Below are positions 30,821-37,828 of a DNA stretch of 41,555 nucleotides, in pieces. The stretch spans positions 1 to 41,555 of the IMG/VR virus record IMGVR_UViG_3300044712_002650; one strand, written 5' to 3'. This DNA comes from a virus. Made by a program: the position numbers and the translations under genes. The number at the start of each line of letters is the position of its first letter. Within the stretch, counting starts at the first letter, position 1. Below the pieces are notes generated by a model. It searched no databases and had not been told where the DNA came from. It worked only from the letters and a program-made list of their open reading frames with translations.

Positions 30821-31279
30821 TCAATACGTCTTGCCGGATGGAGCCTTGCCGCCCGCGTTGATGATGGATACCTGCAGGGCGACCACGGCTCTCACTGCCT
30901 CGTGGTGGCTAAACCCAGACGCGCGTGACGCCGCATAGCTCGACAGGTAGGTGCGCAGCTCAAGCTTCCACTGGCTGTCGTCGGCAGCCCCATAGATCAT
31001 TGCCCCATCGAGCACCTCGGTCGGATTTACTTTGACGCCGCTCTTTGCGAGTTCTCGTTGCACGACAGCGGTCATATCCGCCGCTTGCTCCTGAGTGACG
31101 TGATACCGCTTTGCCACGCTGTTCAGGAGGTCTCTGGCTCTTGCGACGGAAGTATCGTTCTGCGGAACGTAGCGGCCGGCGGAGATCACCGCCACCTTGT
31201 ATTCGAGCGATTCCCCGGCGGAAAGCGCCTGGCCGGCAGTTGCCGCCAGACACAGGAAGGCAATGACGAGTTTGCGCAT
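30821..31279 (-). CDS. Secreted protein at the end of the early operon
   Basis: A 152-residue protein with an N-terminal signal peptide (MRKLVIAFLCLAATAGQALSA, cleaved near ALSA/GE). The rest is helical and basic, with no cysteine-rich or enzymatic motif (YVPQNDTSVARARDLLNSVAK). ATG 31277-31279 has a GGAGG ribosome site; the TTG upstream is not used. No family is recognised. Its early expression and periplasmic site would suit a superinfection-exclusion or envelope-stress function, but this is only inference. Confidence 0.75.
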   Translation of the reverse strand: MRKLVIAFLCLAATAGQALSAGESLEYKVAVISAGRYVPQNDTSVARARDLLNSVAKRYHVTQEQAADMTAVVQRELAKSGVKVNPTEVLDGAMIYGAADDSQWKLELRTYLSSYAASRASGFSHHEAVRAVVALQVSIINAGGKAPSGKTY

Positions 31280-31302
31280 GGAAGCCTCCAAAAGTGCGTA
31301 GC

Positions 31303-31722
31303 CTAAAACAACGGCATCTGGTTGTCATCAACCGGCGGGGATCCGACACCCACCGGACCGCCTGGAACCCGCTTGAGAATCTCGCGCACGGCGCGTTCGG
31401 TCATCTGTTCGCGCAATGCCAGGTCGGCCACGCTGGTGCCGGCCGTGTAGTCTTCGATGATCTTGCGGTCGCGCTCATCGCGCAGCGCCTGGGCGCACCT
31501 GGCGATCGGCAGGCGCTCCCCGGCATAGTGGGCAATGAAGCGGTCAGCCGCCTGGCCGCCCATGATCTCGATCAGACGCTGGCGGGCGATGCCATCTTCC
31601 TTCTTGCCCATCGGCACCTTGATGACGATGCCCCCCTGGGCCTTGACCAGCGCCAGCGCCGCCGTGACTCCGATGACGTCGATCATGTCGCGGATAGAGC
31701 GGGGAAGATTGCCCTGGCTCAC
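31303..31722 (-). CDS. Mor/C-family late transcription activator
   Basis: A 139-residue protein. The N-terminal dimerisation part contains LPRSIRDMIDVIGVTAALALVKAQGGIVIKVP; the C-terminal helix-turn-helix has TSVADLALREQMTERAVREILKR. Both are hallmarks of Mor/C proteins, which bind dyads beside non-consensus promoters and recruit RNA polymerase. It is the only such gene in the window, whereas Mu has both Mor and C. The four dyads before lysozyme, protease, gp38 and gp43 are its likely targets. It is followed by one gene and a terminator. Confidence 0.93.
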   Translation of the reverse strand: MSQGNLPRSIRDMIDVIGVTAALALVKAQGGIVIKVPMGKKEDGIARQRLIEIMGGQAADRFIAHYAGERLPIARCAQALRDERDRKIIEDYTAGTSVADLALREQMTERAVREILKRVPGGPVGVGSPPVDDNQMPLF

Positions 31723-32210
31723 GCCGCCGCCCTTTCCTTGCGCTCCACGGCCTTGAGCAGCGCGTTAATGATCATCCCCAACTCGCCCCAGTCGCACAGC
31801 TTTAACGGCTTGCGGACGTTCCGGTATTCCGTGTAGTCGCCGGTCGACTTAATGTGCCGAATCTCGGCGTTCATGTTCTCGGCGATGCCCTCGACGTAGC
31901 GGACCTGCTTGCCTGCTTCGATGCCGAGCTTCTTGCACAGCACGACGATGTAGCGCAGCCGCGGCTTGTTGTTTCCGGGCGCGGTGTCGATCCAAGACCA
32001 TTCGTTCTGAGGCCGCTCGGGGCGCTTGAACTGCCCGCCGATCGCGCGCAGATGGTTGATCACCTGCATGCGGCCGGCGAAGTCGAGATCCTTGGCAGAG
32101 CGCACGCGCGCCACCGTCCACAGCATATCGCGGTAGGTGTCGACGTCCATGCCGAGCTGCTTGACCGTGGCGTGGATAGTGGCGAGATCGCGGGCGCGGG
32201 GGGATTTCAT
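31719..32210 (-). CDS. gemA: GemA/gp16-like DUF1018 protein
   Basis: A 163-residue protein. ATG 32208-32210 overlaps the upstream stop (ATGA). The segment LATIHATVKQLGMDVDTYRDMLWTVARV and RPQNEWSWIDTAPGNNKPRLRYIVVLCKKLG match the DUF1018 domain (Mu gp16, GemA), which in Mu modulates host gene expression. It overlaps the Mor/C start by 4 nt. Confidence 0.88.
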   Translation of the reverse strand: MKSPRARDLATIHATVKQLGMDVDTYRDMLWTVARVRSAKDLDFAGRMQVINHLRAIGGQFKRPERPQNEWSWIDTAPGNNKPRLRYIVVLCKKLGIEAGKQVRYVEGIAENMNAEIRHIKSTGDYTEYRNVRKPLKLCDWGELGMIINALLKAVERKERAAA

Positions 32211-32629
32211 GGTTCGAGCAGCTCCACGTCCTGGCACACCTTCGCCAGGTGGCGGCATACGGCCTTCGGGCTGGGGAAGTATGGCGTCCAGAGTTTGACC
32301 TTCGAGGCAAGCGCGTTCTCGTACCAGGCCTTCGCGTCCGGCATCTGGTTCATGATGCGCTTGCGGAGCGCCTTCTGAAGCTCCTCGCGCTTCTTTCCCA
32401 GGTAGAGGAACCGGACTTGGTGGTTCCAGAACTTCTTGGCGTCGTCGCTCGGATTGATGATGTTCTCGCCCTTGATCCAGCCATCGATAAACACCGCGAC
32501 CACCAGGCGGCGGCGAACGTGCTCCACCTGCAGCGATATCTCGTGGCCGTCACACTTCAGCCTCACGTGACCAAACACGCCGCCCAGGCGTGCTTCGATT
32601 TCGGCCCACTGGGTTTTACTCAGGTTCAT
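32207..32629 (-). CDS. Hypothetical early protein (140 aa)
   Basis: A 140-residue protein starting MNLSKTQWAEIEARLGGVF (ATG 32627-32629, overlapping the upstream stop as ATGA). It has beta-rich N-terminal half and a basic helical C-terminal half (KKREELQKALRKRIMNQMPD). Cysteines are few. No family is recognised. A nucleic-acid role is possible given the basic helix and neighbours. Confidence 0.72.
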   Translation of the reverse strand: MNLSKTQWAEIEARLGGVFGHVRLKCDGHEISLQVEHVRRRLVVAVFIDGWIKGENIINPSDDAKKFWNHQVRFLYLGKKREELQKALRKRIMNQMPDAKAWYENALASKVKLWTPYFPSPKAVCRHLAKVCQDVELLEP

Positions 32630-32964
32630 TGCAACCCCAGCGCCGTCTTCCAGTCGGCGCCGTTTTGGAGAGCGGAAGCGACCTTGAGGCGCATTGCAAA
32701 GTCGAGATCGACCGCCAGGCAGCAATCAACCGCCTGGAAGTGTGACTCGTGCGCCAATCCGCAGACCGGACAGTTGGTATCCGCCTTGGCCTTGAGTTCG
32801 GCGCAGCATTCTTCCGCGTCGCTACGCCACTCATGGAGGTCACCACAGCGCGGGCACTGGTAGGCCTCTACACGCTTGACTTCGTCTCCGTCGTCTTCGT
32901 ACAGCGGCTTGGGCGGCATCAGGTGATGCTGAAGGCCGATTAGGTTCCCAGGGGAGAGTTTCAT
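32626..32964 (-). CDS. Early zinc-ribbon protein (112 aa)
   Basis: A 112-residue protein with YQCPRCGDLHEWRSDAEECC and TNCPVCGLAHESHF, two CxxC pairs consistent with one or two zinc ribbons. It is acidic in the middle. It may bind nucleic acid or mediate protein contacts; no family match by eye. It abuts the lipoprotein gene and the next gene. Confidence 0.75.
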   Translation of the reverse strand: MKLSPGNLIGLQHHLMPPKPLYEDDGDEVKRVEAYQCPRCGDLHEWRSDAEECCAELKAKADTNCPVCGLAHESHFQAVDCCLAVDLDFAMRLKVASALQNGADWKTALGLQ

Positions 32965-32977
32965 GTTCCCTCCAAAG

Positions 32978-33187
32978 TCAGCCGTGACGGGACGTCTTGT
33001 CGATTACACAACGCACGCCGTAGATCTTGGTCGGATCTTCCTTGTCGTAGTCAGGCCTCGCGGATCCACCAAGCACCCGACACTCCTCGATGAGCCGCAG
33101 GAACGTTCCAGGCGACATCGCTTCCGGCTGCTTGGTGCAGCCGGCCAACGCCACGACGGCGACGATAAGGGCGATCACTCGTTTCAT
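32978..33187 (-). CDS. Small lipoprotein (69 aa)
   Basis: A 69-residue protein with a lipoprotein signal MKRVIALIVAVVALAGC: basic start, hydrophobic core, lipobox LAGC with Cys17 as the lipid site. ATG 33185-33187 overlaps the upstream stop as ATGA. The mature part is ~53 residues with two further cysteines (EECRVLGG, VRCVID), possibly disulfide-linked. It lies in the early operon beside another membrane protein. Superinfection exclusion is the most common role for such genes; here it is a guess. Confidence 0.78.
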   Translation of the reverse strand: MKRVIALIVAVVALAGCTKQPEAMSPGTFLRLIEECRVLGGSARPDYDKEDPTKIYGVRCVIDKTSRHG

Positions 33188-33357
33188 GGCTTGTCCTGTT
33201 GCTGGGGCTGGTTGATGACGGTCGTTCCCTGCTGGCCACTGCTTTGTCCCGAGCCGCCGCAGCCGAACAGCACCCATGTGAGCGCGATGACCATGCCGAC
33301 GACGACGATCGTCTGCAGGACGTTGCGCTTGGCGTTCTCGATGATGGTTTTCCGCAT
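33184..33357 (-). CDS. Small membrane/lipoprotein-like protein (57 aa)
   Basis: A 57-residue protein with a membrane segment IVVVGMVIALTWVLFGC and a following GGSGQSSGQQG, a Gly/Ser/Gln-rich tail. VLFGC resembles a lipobox. Too short for standard gene-length cut-offs. ATG 33355-33357; the stop overlaps the lipoprotein start (ATGA), so the two are translated as a coupled pair. Confidence 0.72.
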   Translation of the reverse strand: MRKTIIENAKRNVLQTIVVVGMVIALTWVLFGCGGSGQSSGQQGTTVINQPQQQDKP

Positions 33358-33358
33358 G

Positions 33359-33664
33359 TCAGTGCACCTTCGGTTGTTCGGCGCCAGGCCGCAGGTCGCG
33401 GACCACGACGTGGCGCTTGCAGAAGTCGCCGAGCAGCTCGTCGACGCGTTCCTTGTTGCCGGTCACGTGCGCTGCGGCAAGGCCGCCGAGCTGGCGCACC
33501 AGGTCGCCCATGATCGGCTCGATGGAGGCGGAAGACGCCATGAACCCCTTGAGGTAGAGCTGCTCCAGGCGCTTGAACAGTTCCGGCTCTTCCAGGCTCT
33601 TGATGCCGCAGGCGGCGTCGATGACGGCCAGCTTCATGGCCACCGTGTCTTTGTCTTCGCTCAT
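33359..33664 (-). CDS. Hypothetical early protein (101 aa)
   Basis: A 101-residue, mostly helical protein (KSLEEPELFKRLEQLYLKGFMASSAS, MGDLVRQLGGLAAAHV). No recognised domain. Its start overlaps the gam-like stop (ATGA), and its stop lies two bases before the next start. Confidence 0.68.
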   Translation of the reverse strand: MSEDKDTVAMKLAVIDAACGIKSLEEPELFKRLEQLYLKGFMASSASIEPIMGDLVRQLGGLAAAHVTGNKERVDELLGDFCKRHVVVRDLRPGAEQPKVH

Positions 33665-34179
33665 GACTGCTCCAGGGAGCCAGCCTTCAGGTAGAGGTCG
33701 GCCAGCTTGTCGTGGTCGGTATCGACGGCCTTGATGACGATCTGGTCGCCGGAGTCGATGACGCTGGCGCCGAGCCGGCGCAGCAGGTCGGCCGGCAGCT
33801 TGGCCAGTTCGGTCTTCGATACCGACTCGCTGGCGACGATCAGCGTCGAGGCCATGTCGGGACAGACCTTGCGGATCCGCTCGATCAGCTTTTCCTCGTC
33901 TCCGAATACCAGCTTGCCCTTGCCCTTCTGGAAGCCGAGCTTGATGCCGTGCAGCGTCACGGTCCTGGGCGAGGCGAACAGTTCCGGCGACGCCTGGATC
34001 ATGGCCTTGAGGGCTTCGTGCTGCTCGGTGAGCTTGGCCATCGCCTTGCGGAACTTGGGCATTTCGGACGCCTCGATGGCGGCGATGGCCTTTTCCATCT
34101 GGTCGATGATGTCGTTGCGCAGGGCGTAGGCCTGGGAGAGCTTCTCGGCGGCGCGTTCAATGGTTTGCATGGTGGTCAT
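33661..34179 (-). CDS. gam: Gam-like host-nuclease inhibitor
   Basis: A 172-residue protein. The N-terminal half is a long helix (AAEKLSQAYALRNDIIDQMEKAIAAIEASEMPKFRKAMAK). The rest has SPRTVTLHGIKLGFQKGKGKLVF, then LIVASESVSKTELAKLPADLLRRLGASVIDSGDQIVIK. This two-part design and the early position match Mu Gam, which binds DNA ends and protects them from RecBCD. MTTM offers two possible starts, 34179 or 34170. Match by pattern, not by alignment. Confidence 0.6.
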   Translation of the reverse strand: MTTMQTIERAAEKLSQAYALRNDIIDQMEKAIAAIEASEMPKFRKAMAKLTEQHEALKAMIQASPELFASPRTVTLHGIKLGFQKGKGKLVFGDEEKLIERIRKVCPDMASTLIVASESVSKTELAKLPADLLRRLGASVIDSGDQIVIKAVDTDHDKLADLYLKAGSLEQS

Positions 34180-34188
34180 GGGATGTCC

Positions 34189-34506
34189 TTACGTGGGTAG
34201 CTTGAGCTGGCCGATGAGATCGGGCAGCGGGATGCGGGAGAGCCGCGACGCCAGGTGTAGGCTGCACATGGCGCGATCCTTGAGGAAGTCGATGGTCTCG
34301 GTGAGCTCCTCCTCGTTGGCGGCGATGTAGTAGCCGTCGCGCGGGGTGCCGCAGACGGCCTCGCCTTCTTCGCGCGCCTCGGTGACCAGCTGGCGCACGA
34401 CGCGGACAGAAATGTCGAGCCGGCCGGCGAGGCCCTCGGCACTGATGCCGCGCTCGCGCCCGATGTGGCCGGTCATGGCCTGCAGGAGTTGATGGACGGT
34501 GGCCAT
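34189..34506 (-). CDS. Helix-turn-helix early protein (105 aa)
   Basis: A 105-residue protein starting MATVHQLLQAMTGHIGRERG. The segment GLAGRLDISVRVVRQLVTEAREEGEAVCGTPRDGYYIA is a winged-helix of replication/regulatory type. The start ATG 34504-34506 follows the upstream stop by one base. Possibly a regulator of host or phage genes. No family symbol is assigned. Confidence 0.75.
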   Translation of the reverse strand: MATVHQLLQAMTGHIGRERGISAEGLAGRLDISVRVVRQLVTEAREEGEAVCGTPRDGYYIAANEEELTETIDFLKDRAMCSLHLASRLSRIPLPDLIGQLKLPT

Positions 34507-34507
34507 G

Positions 34508-34753
34508 TCAGCAACTCTTGATAAGCGATTGCGGAATCGGGTAAGCCTTGACTCGATAGCAGCGACGTCCGGCATCGTCGTAGCAGGGCTGAAGCATTCC
34601 CGCCTTGACCGCCTTCTTTAGCGCGCCAGCGACATGATCCGGCTTGAGGCCTGCCGCGTTCTCGATTTCGTGGCAAGTGACAGGGCGACTGCTCTTCATG
34701 ACGAACTCGATTGCAATCGCCGACTTGCTCCCTGGTGTTGGGGTGTAGGCCAT
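34508..34753 (-). CDS. Winged-helix early protein (81 aa)
   Basis: An 81-residue protein. AIAIEFVMKSSRPVTCHEIENAAGLKPDHVAGALKKAVKAGML forms a wHTH; a wing follows (AGRRCYRVKAYP). It is the second of four adjacent DNA-binding small proteins in this early segment. ATG 34751-34753 has AGGAG nearby. Confidence 0.75.
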   Translation of the reverse strand: MAYTPTPGSKSAIAIEFVMKSSRPVTCHEIENAAGLKPDHVAGALKKAVKAGMLQPCYDDAGRRCYRVKAYPIPQSLIKSC

Positions 34754-34762
34754 ATCGATCTC

Positions 34763-35179
34763 CTAGTAGTGGCGGACGTGCGAGGTCTCGAAGACCCCAG
34801 CCGGCGTGATTTGAGAGGGCTTGCACTTCGGGCAGATACGGTTCTCGGCACTGAGTGAGGCGAACGGGTTGCCGCAGCACAGGCACTTGCGTTTCCCGGG
34901 CTGGCGGGGATCGAGCGCCGCTCTCTGATGCGAGTCGCTCTCTTCACCGATCCAGGAATAGACCGTCTTGGGACGGCCGAATCCGCTGCGGTCGACATCG
35001 CACCGAATGACGCCTCGTGCCAGAGCCCGCTCCAGGCGCTCGGGGATGTTGTTCTGCTTTATCCCGCTCCGCTCTGAGAGTTCAGCCGACGAGGCCCTGC
35101 CCATTTCCTTGATGGTGCCGAGGAGCTTGGCTTCAGCCGGACGCTTGTGCCCTTCCACCTGGTGGCGAGCGCTGCTCAT
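34763..35179 (-). CDS. Winged-helix plus zinc-ribbon early protein (138 aa)
   Basis: A 138-residue protein with wHTH (SSAELSERSGIKQNNIPERLERALARGVIRCD) and a C-terminal zinc ribbon CLCC...CPKC (KCLCCGNPFASLSAENRICPKCKP). The architecture resembles small phage transcription regulators. Its start overlaps the HExxH gene stop (ATGA). Confidence 0.78.
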   Translation of the reverse strand: MSSARHQVEGHKRPAEAKLLGTIKEMGRASSAELSERSGIKQNNIPERLERALARGVIRCDVDRSGFGRPKTVYSWIGEESDSHQRAALDPRQPGKRKCLCCGNPFASLSAENRICPKCKPSQITPAGVFETSHVRHY

Positions 35180-35532
35180 GACCGCAGCCCCTGCTTGCGG
35201 ATCCGCGCGTGGATCCGCGTCGTGAGGAGGCCAACCGCCGTGGCGGCGCGTTCGTCGTCGTCGGTGTGGACGCCCTTTAACGCGGTGACCACGGCGTGCG
35301 TGACTTCGTGCGGCACCAGCTCCTCAAGCTTGGCGTCGGCGGCGAGGACGATGGTGCCAGCCGTGGCGCCACGCGTGGCCGGATGGAAGAACGCGGGAAC
35401 GACCTTGCCATCGCGGCGTGGCCGGCTGGCGCCGCGGAAGGCGGCATCCACCTCGTGCATGGTGGCCAGCAGCCGGACGCGCAGACGGATACCCTCGGCG
35501 GCGACGGTGAAGGAAGCGACGGCCCGGCTCAC
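35176..35532 (-). CDS. Small protein with HExxH metalloprotease motif
   Basis: A 118-residue protein with VPHEVTHAVV, a zinc-metallopeptidase HExxH motif (HEVTH). The region before it (PAFFHPATRGATAGTIVLAAD) could form a beta edge, and an acidic residue downstream (DDDER) could be the third ligand. Start GTG 35530-35532 overlaps the upstream stop (GTGA). No signal peptide, so it would be cytoplasmic. Such a gene in the early operon may act on a host or phage regulator; unproven. HExxH alone can occur by chance. Confidence 0.65.
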   Translation of the reverse strand: MSRAVASFTVAAEGIRLRVRLLATMHEVDAAFRGASRPRRDGKVVPAFFHPATRGATAGTIVLAADAKLEELVPHEVTHAVVTALKGVHTDDDERAATAVGLLTTRIHARIRKQGLRS

Positions 35533-35873
35533 CGCTTCACCTCGCTGAAGATGACGCGCACGCCGTGCGGTTTCTCGTTGAGCTGTCCCCACTGGTCGGC
35601 CAGGTCTTCACGCTGCCCCTTCCGGTAGTAGGTTGCCTTGCCGCTGGCCAGCGCGCGATCGGTGAGTTCGCCCGGCTCGACCTCGATGGTCGGCAGGGTG
35701 CTGCCGGTGGCCAGCGCCAGGACGGTGTAGCCCTGCTTGGCGAGGTCGATGGCGGCCTGGCGCAGGGCCGTGGCCTGGTCGAGAACGACGGTGTTGATGG
35801 GCCGCGGCTGCCCGGCGCGCGGTCCGGCAACGATCTTGCGCTCTTGGCCGGGATGGAGATTCCAGAGGATCAT
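35529..35873 (-). CDS. Hypothetical early protein (114 aa)
   Basis: A 114-residue protein starting MILWNLHPGQERKIVAGPRAGQP (ATG 35871-35873, overlapping the upstream stop as ATGA; a GGAGG site precedes it). It has a helix ATALRQAAIDLAKQGYTVLALATGS and a final KPHGVRVIFSEVKR. No recognised family. Confidence 0.7.
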   Translation of the reverse strand: MILWNLHPGQERKIVAGPRAGQPRPINTVVLDQATALRQAAIDLAKQGYTVLALATGSTLPTIEVEPGELTDRALASGKATYYRKGQREDLADQWGQLNEKPHGVRVIFSEVKR

Positions 35874-36205
35874 CGTGCTACCTCCTTCGGTTTCTTTGGG
35901 CACGCCTGGCAGGCGCGCCAGTGGCGAGCCTCCCGGGCGCTGCTGGTGGGGGCCTGACGCAGCGCGTACTGGCTGCAGGCGGCGCCGGTAACTCGACTGC
36001 CCAGGTGCGGGCAGTCGAAGGCGTCGTAGACCTCGATGACGCGCTTGGCGAAGTTGTCGAGGCGGCCCGGGTACTTGTTGTTGGCCACCAGGGACACCGT
36101 GGTCCGAGACAAGTCGAGTTCCTTGGCCACTTCGGCGAGGACGCCGCCCTTCTCTTCGATGGCGCGGTCGAACAGCGCGCGCCAGTCGGGCTTTACTTCG
36201 CTCAT
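35870..36205 (-). CDS. Phage DNA-binding protein with XRE-like helix-turn-helix
   Basis: A 111-residue protein. VLAEVAKELDLSRTTVSLVANNKYPG is an HTH close to those of XRE regulators and Mu-like early proteins, followed by a Cys-containing tail (FDCPHLGSRVTGAACSQY, CQACPKK). The cysteines could bind zinc. ATG 36203-36205 overlaps the next upstream stop. Confidence 0.78.
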   Translation of the reverse strand: MSEVKPDWRALFDRAIEEKGGVLAEVAKELDLSRTTVSLVANNKYPGRLDNFAKRVIEVYDAFDCPHLGSRVTGAACSQYALRQAPTSSAREARHWRACQACPKKPKEVAR

Positions 36206-36789
36206 GCGGCCTCCTGGAAGGCGACTTCGCCGTCGAAGTTGGGGTCGTAGAGCGTGCCGCGGCTGACGCGCCAGACGGGCGCCAGCGGGCCGGTGTCATT
36301 GACCAGGAGGTAGCGCAGGCAGCCGTTGCTGGTGTTGTTGAGCGGCGCTTCGCGCTGCTGCATCACCGTGACGTAGCGGCCGCGCACCAGGGCCTGCAGG
36401 TACTTGCGCACGTTGGAGCGAGCGTCGCGCTCGCCGCCTTCGATGACGAGCATGAGGATGTCGTCGACGGTGCGCTTGCCGCCCATGCGAAGGACATTCC
36501 AGACGCGCTGGCGCATGCCGTGGCTGCAGTTGCGCTGGCCGGTGTGGCGGCCTTTGGGGCCGCTGCGCAGGCTGCCGCCCCCCATCACCGCATCCTTGCC
36601 GGCCTGGGTGATCTTGTGGCAGCCGCGGCCCGTCTTGTTGAGGAAGCCGTGCTTGCGCAGCTTGAGCGTCGATTGCTCGACCTGCTTGGCGGTGAGGCCG
36701 GTCAGCTCGGCAATGCGCGCTTCGGTAACGCACTCTTCACCGGGTGCCAGGGCGACAGCCTTGAGGATGGTTTCAGTTGTCCAGGGCAT
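36202..36789 (-). CDS. Winged-helix early protein (195 aa)
   Basis: A 195-residue protein with two wHTH segments: CVTEARIAELTGLTAKQVEQSTLKLRKHGFLNKT (about 20-55) and GKRTVDDILMLVIEGGERDARSNVRKYLQALVRGRYV. The C-terminus reads LAPVWRVSRGTLYDPNFDGEV. A longer upstream in-frame start is rejected, because ATG 36787-36789 is within the upstream gene overlap. Function not recognised. Confidence 0.75.
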   Translation of the reverse strand: MPWTTETILKAVALAPGEECVTEARIAELTGLTAKQVEQSTLKLRKHGFLNKTGRGCHKITQAGKDAVMGGGSLRSGPKGRHTGQRNCSHGMRQRVWNVLRMGGKRTVDDILMLVIEGGERDARSNVRKYLQALVRGRYVTVMQQREAPLNNTSNGCLRYLLVNDTGPLAPVWRVSRGTLYDPNFDGEVAFQEAA

Positions 36790-37018
36790 ACTGCCTCCCG
36801 TCAGCCGCATTGGCACAGCGCATCAGTTGTTCTGAAAATTCTCTCGCCTCCGTTGGTTCCATCGACAACACCGCCTGATCTAGGCCCGAGTCCTTCGAGG
36901 CGAATTCGATGGTGGCCTTTCCCGACTTTGCGAAGGCGCAAATTTCAATGTGGTTGAGGAACACCAGGTTCGGCTGATCTACGTGCCCCATGTAATCCAT
37001 CGTCTTGAGCAGAGCCAT
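36773..37018 (-). CDS. Hypothetical early protein after MuB (81 aa)
   Basis: An 81-residue protein beginning MALLKTMDYMGHVDQPNLVFLNH. It overlaps the MuB stop at its ATG (TAA/ATG) and ends 17 nt into the next gene. No cysteine-rich or membrane features. Small genes downstream of B are variable in Mu-like phages. No function is proposed. Confidence 0.7.
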   Translation of the reverse strand: MALLKTMDYMGHVDQPNLVFLNHIEICAFAKSGKATIEFASKDSGLDQAVLSMEPTEAREFSEQLMRCANAADGRQYALDN

Positions 37019-37761
37019 TACCGTGCCCCGACCTTGACCACTTGCTGGCGGACGGCCTGCCAGTCATGCACCAGCTCGTGGCCGGCCATGTTGGCCAGGC
37101 TGACGCTCTTCACGCGGTTGCGCTTGCCGTGGCCTTCGACGGCGGCGATGGCATTGACGATCAGGCGCGTGCTGCCCTTGCTTTGGCGGTGGATCTCGGC
37201 GACCAGGTCCGGCTCGACCTCCAGCTCGCAGATCTCGCGGCAGAGCAGCGCGGTGTCTTCCAGCGTGGCCGGGCCGAATTCGACGGTCTCGCAGATGCGG
37301 CTGGAGAGCTGCGGGAAGCGGGCGATGCGGCGCAGCACCTTTTCCTCGCCGGCCACCAGGATGGCGACGGTCTCGGTGATGTCGGTGATGTCGCGCAGCG
37401 CTTCCAGCACCGAGGCGTTATTTGGCAGGCAGTGCTGCACTTCGTCGAGGACGATCGGGATCTGGGTGTTGAGCAGCTTGGCGGTGATGCGCTGGAAGCG
37501 CTCGCGGCGCGTGCCGATACCCTCGATGCGCAGCTTGTCGGCGAGTTCGGCCATCAGGAAGCTGGCCGAGTAGTTCTCTTTGGCGCGGATGTAGATGGCG
37601 CCGTTCTTGGCCACCCACTCTTCGACGGTGTCGGTCTTACCGAAGCCCGGTGTGCCTTCGACGAGGAGCCAGGAGGCCTCCAGGGCGCCCCGGCCACCGA
37701 CGAAGCGGATGGCCTGCTGGAACTTCTCGTAGTTGCTGGTTTTGACGAATGTCTTTTTCAC
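37018..37761 (-). CDS. Transposition ATPase MuB-like
   Basis: A 247-residue AAA+ ATPase that selects target DNA and activates the transposase. The Walker A motif GTPGFGKT lies at residues 36-43, Walker B is IPIVLDEVQHCLP near 108, and ILVAGEEKVLRR follows. The start is GTG 37759-37761 with a GGGAG ribosome site. It lies directly downstream of the transposase across a terminator-like hairpin, so expression may be lower than A. Confidence 0.93.
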   Translation of the reverse strand: MKKTFVKTSNYEKFQQAIRFVGGRGALEASWLLVEGTPGFGKTDTVEEWVAKNGAIYIRAKENYSASFLMAELADKLRIEGIGTRRERFQRITAKLLNTQIPIVLDEVQHCLPNNASVLEALRDITDITETVAILVAGEEKVLRRIARFPQLSSRICETVEFGPATLEDTALLCREICELEVEPDLVAEIHRQSKGSTRLIVNAIAAVEGHGKRNRVKSVSLANMAGHELVHDWQAVRQQVVKVGAR

Positions 37762-37790
37762 GCGTTAAACTCCCATGTGCATACAGCAGT

Positions 37791-37828
37791 AAAAACGGCC
37801 GTCCGGTGACTGCAATCACCGGGCGGCC
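37791..37828 (-). terminator. Terminator-like hairpin between transposase and MuB
   Basis: On the minus strand GGCCG-C-CCGGTGA pairs with TCACCGG-A-CGGCC around a 6-base loop, followed by GTTTTTAC. One C-A mismatch lies in the stem. The transposase stop TGA is inside the 5' arm, so a terminating ribosome may prevent folding. It should attenuate MuB and the rest of the early operon. Confidence 0.75.
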
